Part shown: one piece after another, positions 11,674 through 21,330 of the stretch
Numbering within the stretch: the stretch's first letter is position 1
Layout: every line of letters starts with the position of its first letter
NCBI RefSeq assembly: GCF_020423045.1
Contig: NZ_CP081943.1
Span: 3,782,001 to 3,846,000 of the forward strand
Direction of reading: 5' to 3'
DNA from: Pseudomonas sp. MM213
GTDB lineage: Bacteria; Pseudomonadota; Gammaproteobacteria; Pseudomonadales; Pseudomonadaceae
Length of the DNA: 64,000 bases
Notes under the pieces: model-generated
The model's input: the letters and a program-made list of their open reading frames with translations, nothing else
What the model was told of the DNA's origin: nothing
Databases searched by the model: none
Made by a program: the position numbers and the translations under genes

Positions 11674-11791
11674 CCATGAATCTCCCTGCGCGAAAGCTTC
11701 TGCACACAGTAGTCAGGAACGGGAATAAACAGAAGAGGGACAGTCGCCCCACAGCGTGCAGGAAAAGACTGTAGTTGCCGTAGGCACGGCC

Positions 11792-11832
11792 AAAAAAAAT
11801 GCCCGCAAGGCTGAAAAGCCTTGCGGGCGTTT
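11792..11832 (-). terminator. Rho-independent terminator of the lipA operon
   Basis: An 11-bp perfect stem (GCCCGCAAGGC / GCCTTGCGGGC) with a six-base loop is followed on the minus strand by eight T (11799-11792), right after the lipA stop. A TTTTGTT on the other side suggests weak activity in the other direction as well. Confidence 0.92.
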
Positions 11833-11834
11833 TG

Positions 11835-12860
11835 TTACAACGACGAGATCAGTTCAGCTTTAACCAGCTTCGCCTGCTCGTCGGCGTGGTACGAGGAACG
11901 TACCAGCGGACCGGAAGCGACGTTCTTGAAGCCCATCTTGTAACCTTCCTCGGCGAACCAGGCGAAGGTGTCCGGGTGCACGAAACGCTGCACCGGCAAG
12001 TGGCTGCGGGACGGTTGCAGGTACTGGCCGAGGGTCAGCATGTCGATGTCGTGCTCGCGCATGCGCTTCATGACTTCGATGACTTCTTCGTCGGTCTCGC
12101 CCAGACCCAGCATCAGGCCGGACTTGGTCGGAATGTGCGGCATCATCTGCTTGAAGCGTTGCAGCAAGGTCAGCGACCACTGGTAGTCCGAACCCGGACG
12201 CGCAGCCTTGTACAGGCGCGGCACGGTTTCCAGGTTGTGGTTGAACACATCCGGTGGCTCGGCGGCGGTGATTTCCAGCGCCACGTCCATGCGCCCACGG
12301 TAATCCGGGACCAGGGTTTCGAGCTGCACGTTCGGCGACAGCTTGCGGATTTCGCGGATGCAGTCGGCAAAGTGCTGGGCACCGCCGTCACGCAGGTCAT
12401 CGCGGTCAACCGAAGTGATCACTACGTATTTCAGTTTCAGGTCGGCGATGGCAATGGCCAGGCTTTCCGGCTCATTCACGTCCAGTGGTTTCGGACGACC
12501 GTGGCCAACGTCGCAGAACGGGCAGCGACGGGTGCAGATGTCGCCCATGATCATGAAGGTCGCGGTGCCGCCGGAGAAGCACTCGCCCAGGTTCGGGCAG
12601 GACGCTTCTTCGCACACACTGTGCAGCTTGTGCTTGCGCAGCAACGCCTTGATGCGGTCGACTTCCGGGGAAACCGGGATGCGCACGCGGATCCAGTCAG
12701 GTTTCTTCGGCAATTCGGTGGTAGGAATGATCTTTACCGGGATGCGTGCAACCTTCTCGGCGCCGCGCAGCTTGACGCCGGCTTCAACCTTGGCACGCGG
12801 GGCCGGACGCTCGGTGACATCCAGCGTCGGGATCATGGTTTGCACTGCATCAGTAGTCAT
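11835..12860 (-). CDS. lipA: Lipoyl synthase
   Basis: LipA is a radical-SAM enzyme that inserts two sulfurs into protein-bound octanoyl groups. The 341-residue product carries the auxiliary cluster cysteines in [12 protein letters not shown] and the radical-SAM CxxxCxxC in [10 protein letters not shown]. The N-terminal extension before about residue 70 is longer than in E. coli but usual in Pseudomonas. It follows lipB by about 1 base (start 12860 against lipB stop 12862), so the two are translated from one message and supply the full endogenous lipoate pathway. Confidence 0.98.
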   Translation of the reverse strand: MTTDAVQTMIPTLDVTERPAPRAKVEAGVKLRGAEKVARIPVKIIPTTELPKKPDWIRVRIPVSPEVDRIKALLRKHKLHSVCEEASCPNLGECFSGGTATFMIMGDICTRRCPFCDVGHGRPKPLDVNEPESLAIAIADLKLKYVVITSVDRDDLRDGGAQHFADCIREIRKLSPNVQLETLVPDYRGRMDVALEITAAEPPDVFNHNLETVPRLYKAARPGSDYQWSLTLLQRFKQMMPHIPTKSGLMLGLGETDEEVIEVMKRMREHDIDMLTLGQYLQPSRSHLPVQRFVHPDTFAWFAEEGYKMGFKNVASGPLVRSSYHADEQAKLVKAELISSL

Positions 12861-12861
12861 A

Positions 12862-13509
12862 TCAGTCGATTCCGCCCGTTAGGGTCGTCTGCTCAGCATA
12901 GTCGAGGTGTTTGACGAGCTGCGCGCGCAGCCGGGCACTTACCTCGGCAAATTCAATCGATCCTGCGTGATCGCTCAGCTGGGTCATCGCCAGCCCGGCG
13001 TAGCCGCAGGGATTAATCCGTCGAAACGGTTCCAGGTTCATGTCCACGTTCAGGGCCAGGCCATGAAAGGAACAACCGTGGCGGATCCGCAGACCCAGGG
13101 AAGCGATTTTCGCCCCATCGACGTAGACACCCGGTGCATCCGGCTTGGCCGCAGCCGTCACGCCGTAGCTGGCCAGCAGCTCGATCAGGCAGAGTTCCAT
13201 GCGGGTGACCAGGTCACGCACGCCAAAACCCAGCTTGCGCACATCGAGCAACAGATAGGCGACCAACTGGCCGGGACCGTGATAAGTCACCTGACCACCG
13301 CGATCGACCTGCACCACCGGAATATCTCCCGGCAGCAACAAGTGCTCGGCCTTGCCGGCCTGGCCCTGGGTGAACACCGGTGGGTGCTCAACCAGCCAGA
13401 TTTCGTCCGCGGCATCGCTGCCGCGTTCGTTGGTGAAGCGTTGCATGGCATGCCAGACCGGCTCGTACGCCATCTGGCCGAGCTCGCGAAAGCCCAGCGT
13501 GCCAGACAT
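12862..13509 (-). CDS. lipB: Octanoyl-[ACP]-protein N-octanoyltransferase
   Basis: LipB transfers octanoyl from acyl carrier protein to lipoyl domains. The ATG at 13509 overlaps the ybeD-like stop (TGATG), which decides the start over an in-frame GTG one codon upstream; the product has 215 residues. Family blocks [20 protein letters not shown] and [18 protein letters not shown] (with the conserved Lys in DGAKIASLG and the Cys in NPCGYAGL that form the active-site pair) are present. It is directly followed by lipA. Confidence 0.97.
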   Translation of the reverse strand: MSGTLGFRELGQMAYEPVWHAMQRFTNERGSDAADEIWLVEHPPVFTQGQAGKAEHLLLPGDIPVVQVDRGGQVTYHGPGQLVAYLLLDVRKLGFGVRDLVTRMELCLIELLASYGVTAAAKPDAPGVYVDGAKIASLGLRIRHGCSFHGLALNVDMNLEPFRRINPCGYAGLAMTQLSDHAGSIEFAEVSARLRAQLVKHLDYAEQTTLTGGID

Positions 13510-13784
13510 CACAGCACCATGTGCACGAAGCCGGTAGCCCGCAGTTCGCTGTTGATGTTGTACAGCTGGTCCTGGTCGGTGGCGACGATGTGCAATTGAA
13601 TCGTGGTGTATTTGCCGTTGGTGCTTTGGCGTTCATCCACACGGTCATGGTTGATCGTCGCGTGTTTCTTGACGATCTCGATGATCCTGTCTTTGTTGCC
13701 AACACCGGTATCGCTGATCACCTTAACCGGGTAATCAACGTTGGGGAATTCGATCTTGGGCGCCTTTACTTCAGTATCGGTCAT
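13509..13784 (-). CDS. ybeD: DUF493 family protein YbeD
   Basis: A 91-residue ACT-like small protein with [15 protein letters not shown] at the start and a C-terminal GFVHMVL. The family has a ferredoxin-like fold resembling ACT regulatory domains; its function is not established. It overlaps lipB by one base and lies between dacC and lipB, the same dacC-ybeD-lipB-lipA order as in E. coli, suggesting coupled expression. Confidence 0.93.
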   Translation of the reverse strand: MTDTEVKAPKIEFPNVDYPVKVISDTGVGNKDRIIEIVKKHATINHDRVDERQSTNGKYTTIQLHIVATDQDQLYNINSELRATGFVHMVL

Positions 13785-13870
13785 GGCGTAACGGCCTCGT
13801 AAGCGTAAGCCGTGGCGACGGGCATGACCCCGCGCCGGATGAGCGCGGGACCATGCAGGTGCACACTAAT

Positions 13871-15028
13871 TCAGTTGAACAAGCCGTAGAAGAATAGACG
13901 GATGCTATCCCACATGCGACGGAAGATACCACCCTCTTCGACGCCATCCAGAGCGATCAGGTCAGCGCTGTGCACCACCTTGTCGTCCAGTTTGACTTCG
14001 ACTTTACCGATCACGTCGCCCTTGGCGATTGGCGCAACCAGTTGCGGGTTCATGGTCATGCTGGCAGCGAGCTTTTTCAGCTGGCCTTTTGGCAGGGTCA
14101 TGGTCAGGTCTTCAGCCAGGCCGGCCTTGACTTGATTGGTGGAGCCCTTCCAGACAGGGGCCTGAGCCAGCTCGGCACCTTTCTGATAGAAGGTCTGGGT
14201 TTCGAAGAAACGGAAACCGTAGGTCAGCAGCTTCTGGGTTTCCGACGCACGTGCCACTTCGCTGTTGGTGCCGAACACCACGGCGATCAGGCGCATGCCA
14301 TCACGTACGGCCGAAGACACCATGCAGTAGCCGGCTTCGTCGGTGTGGCCGGTTTTCAGACCGTCGACAGTCTTGTCGCGCCACAGCAGCAGGTTACGGT
14401 TAGGTTGCTTGATGCCGTTCCAGAAGAACTCTTTCTGCGAGTAGATCGCATAGTGAGCCGGGTCTTCGTGGATGATCGCGCGAGCCAGCACGGCCATGTC
14501 GTGAGCCGACGAGTAGTGCTCAGGGTTCGGCAGACCGGTCGGGTTCATGAAGTGGCTATTGGTCATGCCCAGGTCGGCCACGGTTTTGTTCATCATGTCG
14601 GCGAAAGCGTCTTCGCTGCCGGCGATGTGCTCGGAGAGCGCAACACTGGCGTCGTTACCCGACTGAATGATGATGCCGTGCAGCAGGTCGCTGACGGTCA
14701 CTTGCGAACCGACCTTGATGAACATCCGCGAACCGCCGGTGCGCCAGGCGTTTTCGCTCACGGTCACCGGGTCGTTTTCGCCGATCTGGCCGCGACGGAT
14801 TTCCAGGGTCGCGATGTACGCGGTCATCAGCTTGGTCAGGCTGGCTGGTGGCAGACGCTGGTCACCGTTGTTCTCGACCAGCACGTTGCCGCTGCTGGCA
14901 TCCATGAGCACATAGGCTTTGGCGGCCAGTTGTGGCGGCGACGGCATCATCTCGACCGCGAAAGCGGCAGGCGAGAGGAGCAGCGGGACTAGAAGGCACA
15001 GGCGTTTGGCAAAGGTGGTGATGTTCAT
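13871..15028 (-). CDS. dacC: D-alanyl-D-alanine carboxypeptidase (PBP5/6 type)
   Basis: This low-molecular-mass penicillin-binding protein trims the terminal D-Ala of murein pentapeptides in the periplasm. The 385-residue product has a cleavable signal (to about residue 24, SPAAFA), the SxxK motif SLTK (Ser63, Lys66), SGN (in QSGNDASVAL), and KTG (in LKTGHTDEAGYC). The PBP5_C domain occupies about 285-370, and a C-terminal amphipathic helix (MWDSIRLFFYGLFN) would anchor it to the inner membrane. It is upstream of ybeD-lipB-lipA. Confidence 0.97.
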   Translation of the reverse strand: MNITTFAKRLCLLVPLLLSPAAFAVEMMPSPPQLAAKAYVLMDASSGNVLVENNGDQRLPPASLTKLMTAYIATLEIRRGQIGENDPVTVSENAWRTGGSRMFIKVGSQVTVSDLLHGIIIQSGNDASVALSEHIAGSEDAFADMMNKTVADLGMTNSHFMNPTGLPNPEHYSSAHDMAVLARAIIHEDPAHYAIYSQKEFFWNGIKQPNRNLLLWRDKTVDGLKTGHTDEAGYCMVSSAVRDGMRLIAVVFGTNSEVARASETQKLLTYGFRFFETQTFYQKGAELAQAPVWKGSTNQVKAGLAEDLTMTLPKGQLKKLAASMTMNPQLVAPIAKGDVIGKVEVKLDDKVVHSADLIALDGVEEGGIFRRMWDSIRLFFYGLFN

Positions 15029-15210
15029 CCGTCTCTCGAAATCGCTAATGGAAACTGCCCGAAGGCAAAACTAATCAGACAGCCTTCTAACGAGCTGTCG
15101 CGTGTTCAGTCGTTCACTCAGTACCCTTGCCGGGCTTTTGTTCTTCAACGAGCCAACAACCAGGTCCACCCCTCAAAACCGCAAGTGAACCGTCAATCAA
15201 GTACTACGTA

Positions 15211-16219
15211 TTACTCGGCGGTGACCACGCTCGGCGAACCGAGATTGGCCAGGCGCACGCTGTTCTGCACTTGCTGGATTTCACCCGGCGAGCCGATCGG
15301 CCCCAGGCGCACCCGATGCAGTGTCTGTTGATTACGCACGATCGAGCTGATGAACACCGGAGCGCTCACCATCCCGCTGAGCTTCGATCTCAGGAGTTCT
15401 GCAGCGTCCGGGTTGGCGAACGCGCCCACCTGCAGATACTGGCCAGAGGCTGGTACAGAAGCGTTTTTTTGCATCGATCTGCACGGGCACAACGGCCGCG
15501 GCGTGTTGCTGCGGCGGCGGCGTCCATTGCTCGACCGTGCCGGCCGATGCGGTAATCGTCGGCGCGGCATTTTGCGCTACTTGCGGCTCGTTGAGCATCA
15601 AAGGCGCCGGACGGCCTTTGGCCGCCCACCATTGCTGCGGGTCGATGCCTTCGACCTTGACCCGTGCGGTGCCGGTTTCGGCGTAGCCGAGTTTCTTCGC
15701 GGCAGCGTAGGACAAGTCGATGATGCGGTCCGAGTAAAACGGCCCGCGATCGTTGACCCGCAAAATCACTGACTTGTTGTTGTCCAGGTTGGTCACCCGA
15801 ACGTAACTCGGCAGTGGCAAGGTCTTGTGAGCGGCGCTCATGCCATACAGGTCGTAAACCTCGCCATTGGCGGTGTTCTGGCCGTGGAACTTGGTGCCGT
15901 ACCAGGACGCCGTGCCCGAGGCGACGTAGGTCTTGGATTCTTGCAGCGGGAAGTAAGTCTTGCCCAGCACGGTGTACGGGTTGGCCTTGTAAGGGCCGGT
16001 GTGCAGGGTCGGCGTGGCATCCGGGATGCGCGATACGTCGACGTCCCACCACGGTGCGCCATCTTTGTGGGCGCGGTTGATGTCCAGCCCCGGCGCCGAG
16101 CGCACGGCGGTGGATGATTTCTGTGACGGTGCGCGGCTGGTCGAACAACTGGCGACCAGCACTGCCAACGCGGCGAATGCCATCAGCTTCAGGGGTTTAT
16201 TCATAGGCAATGCCCGCAT
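15211..16219 (-). CDS. rlpA: RlpA septal lytic transglycosylase lipoprotein, apparent frameshift before the SPOR domain
   Basis: RlpA cleaves peptide-free glycan at the septum. The ATG at 16219 overlaps the sltB1 stop (TAATG); an ATG at 16204 is an alternative. A lipobox (VASC, Cys near residue 25) is followed by the double-psi beta-barrel (about 95-190, ASWYGTKFHG to VNDRGPF) with catalytic-type residues intact. The reading frame then meets an A7 tract (15470-15464 on this strand) and runs into out-of-frame sequence to a stop at 15332. The intact SPOR domain (YLQVGAFANPDAAELLRSKL to SVVTAE) continues in another frame to 15211. One A fewer would restore DAKNASVPASG and a full-length protein. 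This could be a sequence error, a real mutation or slippage. Confidence 0.88.
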
Positions 16220-17229
16220 TACTTGACGCCCCGTGCTTGGACCAGCTGTTCAGACAGTTGATGTACGGCCATGGCGTACATCACGCTGCGGTTATAACGC
16301 GTGATTGCGTAAAAATTCGTCAGGCCCATCCAGTATTCAGGGCCATTGTCACCTTCCAGGCGGAATGCCGTGACCGGCATATCATCGCGCAGCGCATCAT
16401 GACTTGACCACCCTAGAGCCCGCAACTCCCCGACGGTTTTAGTCGGTTCGATGCCGGTGGTCAAACCTTCGTCGACCTGATCGCCACGCACATCGGCGCG
16501 GCTGACCACCGGTTCGCCGGCCACCCAGCCGTGACGCTTGAAATAACTGGCGACGCTGCCGATGGCATCGTCCGGATTGGTCCAGATATTAATGTGGCCG
16601 TCACCGTCGAAATCCACCGCATAGGCGCGAAAGCTGCTCGGCATGAACTGCGGCAAGCCCATCGCCCCGGCGTAGGAACCTTTGAGGGTCAATGGATCGA
16701 CCTGCTCTTCCCGGGCCAACAACAGGAATTCACGCAATTCCTTGCGGAAGAATTCGGCACGGGGAGGATAGTCGAAACCCAGGGTCGACAAGGCGTCGAT
16801 TACCCGGTAATTGCCGGTATTTCGACCGAAAAACGTCTCAACGCCGATGATCGAGACAATCACCTGGGCCGGTACGCCATATTCCTGCTCGGCACGGGCG
16901 AGTACCGCCTCGTGCTGCCGCCAGAAATCCACGCCGCGTGCGATGCGCGCGTCGGTGATGAACATTGGGCGATATTCTTTCCACTGCTTGACCCGCTCGG
17001 CGGGCTTGGAGATCGCGTCCAGAATCGACTGCTTGCGCTCGGCTTCGCGGAACACGCCCATCAGCTGTTCACCGGCGAAACCGTAGTCGCGGGTCATTTC
17101 ACCGACGAAGCCGGCCACCTGGGGTGAGCCTTCGTAATCGCCGGCCAACGCGTCCTGCGCTGTGCCAAGGATGCTTACCAGGCCGACCCATGGCGCGTAT
17201 CGAGTCGCCCAGCCACGCATTACTTGCAT
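16219..17229 (-). CDS. sltB1: Lytic murein transglycosylase B (SltB1/MltB type)
   Basis: A second MltB-family transglycosylase, here with a cleavable rather than lipid signal (ends near AGD). The ATG at 17229 is chosen because AAGGTGAAG lies 7 bases upstream and it starts just after the rodA stop; the frame extends 12 codons further. The catalytic Glu sits in IIGVETFFGRNTG, with GSYAGAMGLPQFMPSSF and the Asp-rich VDFDGDGHINIW loop (an EF-hand-like calcium site). No C-terminal peptidoglycan-binding domain is present, unlike sltB3. It is coupled to rlpA downstream. Confidence 0.94.
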   Translation of the reverse strand: MQVMRGWATRYAPWVGLVSILGTAQDALAGDYEGSPQVAGFVGEMTRDYGFAGEQLMGVFREAERKQSILDAISKPAERVKQWKEYRPMFITDARIARGVDFWRQHEAVLARAEQEYGVPAQVIVSIIGVETFFGRNTGNYRVIDALSTLGFDYPPRAEFFRKELREFLLLAREEQVDPLTLKGSYAGAMGLPQFMPSSFRAYAVDFDGDGHINIWTNPDDAIGSVASYFKRHGWVAGEPVVSRADVRGDQVDEGLTTGIEPTKTVGELRALGWSSHDALRDDMPVTAFRLEGDNGPEYWMGLTNFYAITRYNRSVMYAMAVHQLSEQLVQARGVK

Positions 17230-17246
17230 TGAAATCTTCACCTTAT

Positions 17247-18392
17247 TCAAACCTGTGCGATCCACTTGCGATGGGTATGGATCGACATCAAAACCCCAAA
17301 CGCTGACAGCAGCGTTACCAGCGAAGTTCCTCCGTAGCTAATGAACGGCAACGGCACCCCTACAACCGGCAACAGGCCACTGACCATACCGATGTTGACG
17401 AAAACGTAAACAAAAAACGTCATGGTCAGGGCGCCCGCGAGCAGTTTGCCGAACAATGTCTGGGCCTGGGCGGTAATCACCAGCCCGCGACCGATCAACA
17501 ACAGGTAAATCAGCAGCAGTGCGCAGATGCCCACCAGGCCGAACTCTTCACCCATCACCGCAATAATGAAGTCGGTGTGGCTTTCCGGCAGAAAGTCGAG
17601 GTGCGATTGCGTGCCCAGCAGCCAACCCTTGCCGAACACGCCGCCGGAACCGATGGCGGCTTTCGACTGAATGATGTTCCAGCCGGTGCCCAGCGGATCG
17701 CTTTCCGGGTCGAGGAACGTCAGGATTCGTTGCTTCTGGTAGTCGTGCATGATGAAAAACCACATCCCCACGGCCACCGGCACGGCGGCGGCCAGTACGC
17801 TGATGATCCAGCGCCAGCGCAACCCGCCCATGAACAAAACGAATGCCCCACCCGCCAGGATCAACAGCGAAGTGCCGAGGTCGGGCTGACGCACGATCAG
17901 AATGAACGGCAAACCGATCAGGAACAGACTGACGCCCACATGCTTGAGCTGCGGCGGCAAGGTGCGCTTGGACAAGTACCAGGCGATGGTCGCCGGCATC
18001 AGGATCTTCATGAACTCCGAAGGCTGGAAGCGGATCACCCCCGGAATGTTGATCCAGCGCGTGGCGCCCATGGCGTTGTGGCCCATGACGTCCACCACCA
18101 CCAGCAACAGCACGCCGACGACATAAGCGACCGGCACCCAACGGGCCATGAAGCGCGGCTCGAACTGGGCGATGACGATCATTGACACCAGGCCGATGCC
18201 GAAAGAAGTAGCTTGCTTGGCCAGCAGGTCCCAGCTCTTGCCGCTGGCCGAATACAGCACGAACAGGCTGCCGGCGGCGAGGGTCAGCAGCAGGATCAGC
18301 AGCGGTCCGTCAATGTGCATGCGTTGCAACAGCGTCGCACGGCGACGCATCACATCCTCGCTGGAGAGGATGCGATCGAAATTACTCTTCAC
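17247..18392 (-). CDS. rodA: Rod shape-determining glycan polymerase RodA
   Basis: RodA is the SEDS-family glycosyltransferase of the elongasome, working with PBP2. The product has about ten membrane helices and the SEDS blocks NIPGVIRFQPSEFMK, LPESHTDFI and LPFISYGGTSLV. A GTG at 18392 gives 381 residues and overlaps mrdA by 11 bases; an ATG at 18350 would give 367 residues, so the start is uncertain. It is directly downstream of mrdA, its transpeptidase partner, and upstream of sltB1 and rlpA. Confidence 0.95.
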   Translation of the reverse strand: MKSNFDRILSSEDVMRRRATLLQRMHIDGPLLILLLTLAAGSLFVLYSASGKSWDLLAKQATSFGIGLVSMIVIAQFEPRFMARWVPVAYVVGVLLLVVVDVMGHNAMGATRWINIPGVIRFQPSEFMKILMPATIAWYLSKRTLPPQLKHVGVSLFLIGLPFILIVRQPDLGTSLLILAGGAFVLFMGGLRWRWIISVLAAAVPVAVGMWFFIMHDYQKQRILTFLDPESDPLGTGWNIIQSKAAIGSGGVFGKGWLLGTQSHLDFLPESHTDFIIAVMGEEFGLVGICALLLIYLLLIGRGLVITAQAQTLFGKLLAGALTMTFFVYVFVNIGMVSGLLPVVGVPLPFISYGGTSLVTLLSAFGVLMSIHTHRKWIAQV

Positions 18393-20277
18393 GGGCCGTA
18401 GCCTCCGCACTGATAGGGCTGGCGTATTCGGCTTTCAGTCGGCCGTCCTGGTCGAGGAGCCAGGCGTCCATGACTTGACGCACCACAGGCGCGGCGACGC
18501 CTGAACCGGACTCGCCGTTCTCGACCATCACCGACACCACGATTTTCGGGTCGTCGGCCGGCGCAAAGCCGACAAACAAGGCGTGGTCGCGATGACGCTC
18601 CTGAACCTTCGAGCGGTCGTACTTCTCGCCCTGCTTGATCGCGACCACCTGGGCGGTACCACTTTTGCCGGCGATCCGGTATTGCGCGCCGATCGAAGCC
18701 TTGCGCGCCGTACCGCGCGCACCGTGCATCACTTGCTGCATGCCGTGGTTGACCCGGGTCCAGTCGGACGGATCGCGCAGGATGATGTCCGGCATCGGAT
18801 TGTCATCCTTCGGCCGCTCGCCTTCGACAGTCTTGGCCAGGTGCGGACGGTTCCACACACCTTTGTTGGCCACCAGCGCCGTGGCCTGGGCCAGTTGCAG
18901 CGGCGTGGATTGCATGTAGCCCTGACCGATCCCGAGAATCAGCGTTTCACCCGGGAACCAGGCCTGGCGCCGGGTCGCACGCTTCCACTCACGGGACGGC
19001 ATCAGCCCCGGCGACTCTTCGAACATGTCCAGCGAGACCTTTTGGCCGATGCCGAACTTGCCCATGTAGGCCGACAAGCGATCAATCCCCAGCTTGTGGG
19101 CCAGGTCATAGAAGTAGGTGTCGTTGGACCGCATGATCGCCGTGTCCAGATCGACGTAGCCGTCACCGGTACGGTTCCAGTTGCGATACTTGTGATCGTA
19201 ATTGGGCAGCATGTAGTAGCCGGGGTCGAAGACCCTGGTCGACGCGGTGACAACGCCCGAGTCCAGGCCCGCAATGGCCACCGCTGGCTTGATGGTCGAA
19301 CCCGGTGGGTAAAGGCCACGCAGCACGCGGTTGAACAACGGCCGGTCGATGGAATCACGCAGTTCGGAATAAGCCTTGAAGCTGATGCCGGTCACAAACA
19401 GGTTCGGGTCGAAACTCGGCTGACTGACCATTGCCAGCACTTCGCCGGTTTTCGGGTCCAGCGCGACCACCGCACCACGGCGACCGCCGAGTGCCGCTTC
19501 GGCCGCTTCCTGCAACTTGATGTCCAGGCTCAGGACGATGTCCTTGCCGGGAATCGGATCGGTACGCTTGAGCACCCGCAGAACGCGGCCTCGTGCGTTG
19601 GTTTCGACTTCTTCGTAACCCACCTGGCCATGCAGTTCGGGCTCGTAGAAACGCTCGATGCCGGTCTTGCCGATGTGGTGGGTGCCGCTGTAATTGACCG
19701 GATCGAGAGACTTCAGCTCTTTCTCGTTGATCCGCCCCATGTAACCCACCGAGTGCGCAAAGTGCGCGCCCTGCGGGTAATGCCGCACCAGCTGCGCAAC
19801 CACTTCCACACCCGGGAGGCGGAACTGGTTCACGGCGATGCGGGCGATCTGCTCTTCGGTCAGCTCGAACAGGATCGGCACCGGCTCGAATGGCCGACGC
19901 CCCTGGCGCATGCGTTTCTCGAAGATCACCCGATCCTCGGGCGTCAGTTCCAGCACTTCGACGATCACGTCGAGCACTTGCTGCCAGTCGCCGGAACGCT
20001 CGCGGGTCATGCTCAGGCTGAAGCTGGGCCGGTTGTCGGCCACCACCACGCCATTGCGGTCGAAGATCAATCCGCGGGTCGGCGGAATCGGCTGCACATG
20101 GACGCGGTTGTTTTCCGACAGGGTCGAGTGGTACTCGTACTGGATCACCTGGAGGAAATACAGGCGAGCGATCAGCACGCCGATCAGCACCACCACTGCA
20201 ATGGCCCCGAACACGACGCGGCCACGCACCAGACGGGCGTCTTTTTCGTGGTCCTTGATGCGGATCGGCTGGGACAT
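18382..20277 (-). CDS. mrdA: Penicillin-binding protein 2 (elongation transpeptidase)
   Basis: PBP2 crosslinks murein during cell elongation. The 631-residue product has one N-terminal membrane anchor (about 25-45), a dimerisation domain (about 65-230) and a transpeptidase domain with SxxK in PPGSTIKPAVAIAG, SxN in MRSNDTYFYDLA and KTG-type KSGTAQVVA. The C-terminal tail is short and charged. It starts 9 bases after the rlmH stop and overlaps rodA, as in the standard rlmH-mrdA-rodA cluster. Confidence 0.98.
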   Translation of the reverse strand: MSQPIRIKDHEKDARLVRGRVVFGAIAVVVLIGVLIARLYFLQVIQYEYHSTLSENNRVHVQPIPPTRGLIFDRNGVVVADNRPSFSLSMTRERSGDWQQVLDVIVEVLELTPEDRVIFEKRMRQGRRPFEPVPILFELTEEQIARIAVNQFRLPGVEVVAQLVRHYPQGAHFAHSVGYMGRINEKELKSLDPVNYSGTHHIGKTGIERFYEPELHGQVGYEEVETNARGRVLRVLKRTDPIPGKDIVLSLDIKLQEAAEAALGGRRGAVVALDPKTGEVLAMVSQPSFDPNLFVTGISFKAYSELRDSIDRPLFNRVLRGLYPPGSTIKPAVAIAGLDSGVVTASTRVFDPGYYMLPNYDHKYRNWNRTGDGYVDLDTAIMRSNDTYFYDLAHKLGIDRLSAYMGKFGIGQKVSLDMFEESPGLMPSREWKRATRRQAWFPGETLILGIGQGYMQSTPLQLAQATALVANKGVWNRPHLAKTVEGERPKDDNPMPDIILRDPSDWTRVNHGMQQVMHGARGTARKASIGAQYRIAGKSGTAQVVAIKQGEKYDRSKVQERHRDHALFVGFAPADDPKIVVSVMVENGESGSGVAAPVVRQVMDAWLLDQDGRLKAEYASPISAEATAREE

Positions 20278-20286
20278 GAGGCAGAA

Positions 20287-20754
20287 CTACTTGTGGTAAG
20301 GGTGACCGGACAGAACTGTCCAGGCACGGTACAGCTGTTCGCCGATCAGAATCCGCACCAGTGGGTGCGGCAACGTCAACGGTGACAACGACCAGCGCTG
20401 ATCGGCCCGCGCACACACTTCCGGCGCCAGCCCTTCGGGGCCGCCGACCATGAAATTCACCGTGCGCGAGTCCAGCCGCCAGCGATCGAGCTCGACCGCC
20501 AACTGCTCGGTACTCCAGGGCTTGCCGTGGACTTCGAGGGTGACAACGCGCTCGTTCGGCCCGACCTTGGCCAGCATGGCTTCGCCTTCCTGACGGATGA
20601 AGCGTGCCACGTCGGCGTTCTTGCCACGGGTGTTGAGCGGTATTTCCACCAGTTCCAGCGCCAGCTCGGACGGAAGACGCTTGGCATATTCATGCCAGCC
20701 TTCTTCCACCCACTTGGGCATGCGTGAACCGACGGCGATCAGTCGCAGTCGCAC
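20287..20754 (-). CDS. rlmH: 23S rRNA (pseudouridine1915-N3)-methyltransferase RlmH
   Basis: RlmH is a SPOUT-class methyltransferase acting on pseudouridine 1915 of assembled ribosomes. The 155-residue protein shows the C-terminal trefoil knot blocks [13 protein letters not shown] and [24 protein letters not shown], and ends with the conserved GHPYHK. Nine bases separate its start from the rsfS stop, giving the common rsfS-rlmH pair. Confidence 0.98.
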   Translation of the reverse strand: MRLRLIAVGSRMPKWVEEGWHEYAKRLPSELALELVEIPLNTRGKNADVARFIRQEGEAMLAKVGPNERVVTLEVHGKPWSTEQLAVELDRWRLDSRTVNFMVGGPEGLAPEVCARADQRWSLSPLTLPHPLVRILIGEQLYRAWTVLSGHPYHK

Positions 20755-20763
20755 AGCAATCCC

Positions 20764-21258
20764 TTACAGCTGGTCTTTGTTGAGCTTGGTGAAATGCTCG
20801 TGGGTGTTTTCCGGGCTGTGATGCGCAGCGCTGGCCGAACGGCTCTGCTCTGCACCGGCCCACAGGCGCTCCAGGTCGTAGAACTGGCGAGCCGAGGCGG
20901 TCATCATGTGCACGATGACATCGTCCATATCCAGCAGGACCCAGTCGCTGTCGCCCTTGCCTTCTTCACCCAAAGGCTTGACGCCCTGGGCTTTGACGGC
21001 TTCGCGGACCTTGTCCAGCATGGCGCCGATCTGGCGGTTGGACGTACCGGTAGCGATGATCATGAAGTCAGTGATGCTCTGCTTTTCACGAACGTCGATG
21101 ACCTGGATGTCCTGGGCCTTCACGTCTTCCAGGGCTGCCACGGCAACCTTGACCAGCGCTTCGCCAGCCAGCTCAGGGCCGGTTGGCGCTTCTACTGGCA
21201 GCGGGGCGCTCTTGAATGTGCCTTTGCGCTTTACTTTAGCTACGTCTTTGTCAGTCAT
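20764..21258 (-). CDS. rsfS: Ribosomal silencing factor RsfS
   Basis: RsfS binds L14 on the large subunit and blocks subunit joining in poor nutrient conditions. The core DUF143 domain is at about residues 35-140 (DIQVIDVREKQSITDFMIIATGTS; DWVLLDMDDVIVHMM; YDLERLW). The 164-residue product has a charged N-terminal extension of about 30 residues and a C-terminal tail (about 142-164) not found in shorter homologues. Translation from 21258 (MTDKDVAKVKRKG) is the simplest start. It precedes rlmH. Confidence 0.95.
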   Translation of the reverse strand: MTDKDVAKVKRKGTFKSAPLPVEAPTGPELAGEALVKVAVAALEDVKAQDIQVIDVREKQSITDFMIIATGTSNRQIGAMLDKVREAVKAQGVKPLGEEGKGDSDWVLLDMDDVIVHMMTASARQFYDLERLWAGAEQSRSASAAHHSPENTHEHFTKLNKDQL

Positions 21259-21330
21259 ATAAAACTCGTTTTGCTCGTATGTTCGGGCGCTTCGCTACAC
21301 GCATTCACGTGCCTTGAAGCGCACCCTTTT

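Noticed and set aside
15464..15470. Programmed -1 ribosomal frameshift in rlpA
   Set aside because: The required shift is +1 (or -2), not -1, and there is no clear downstream stimulator; a tract-length change is simpler.
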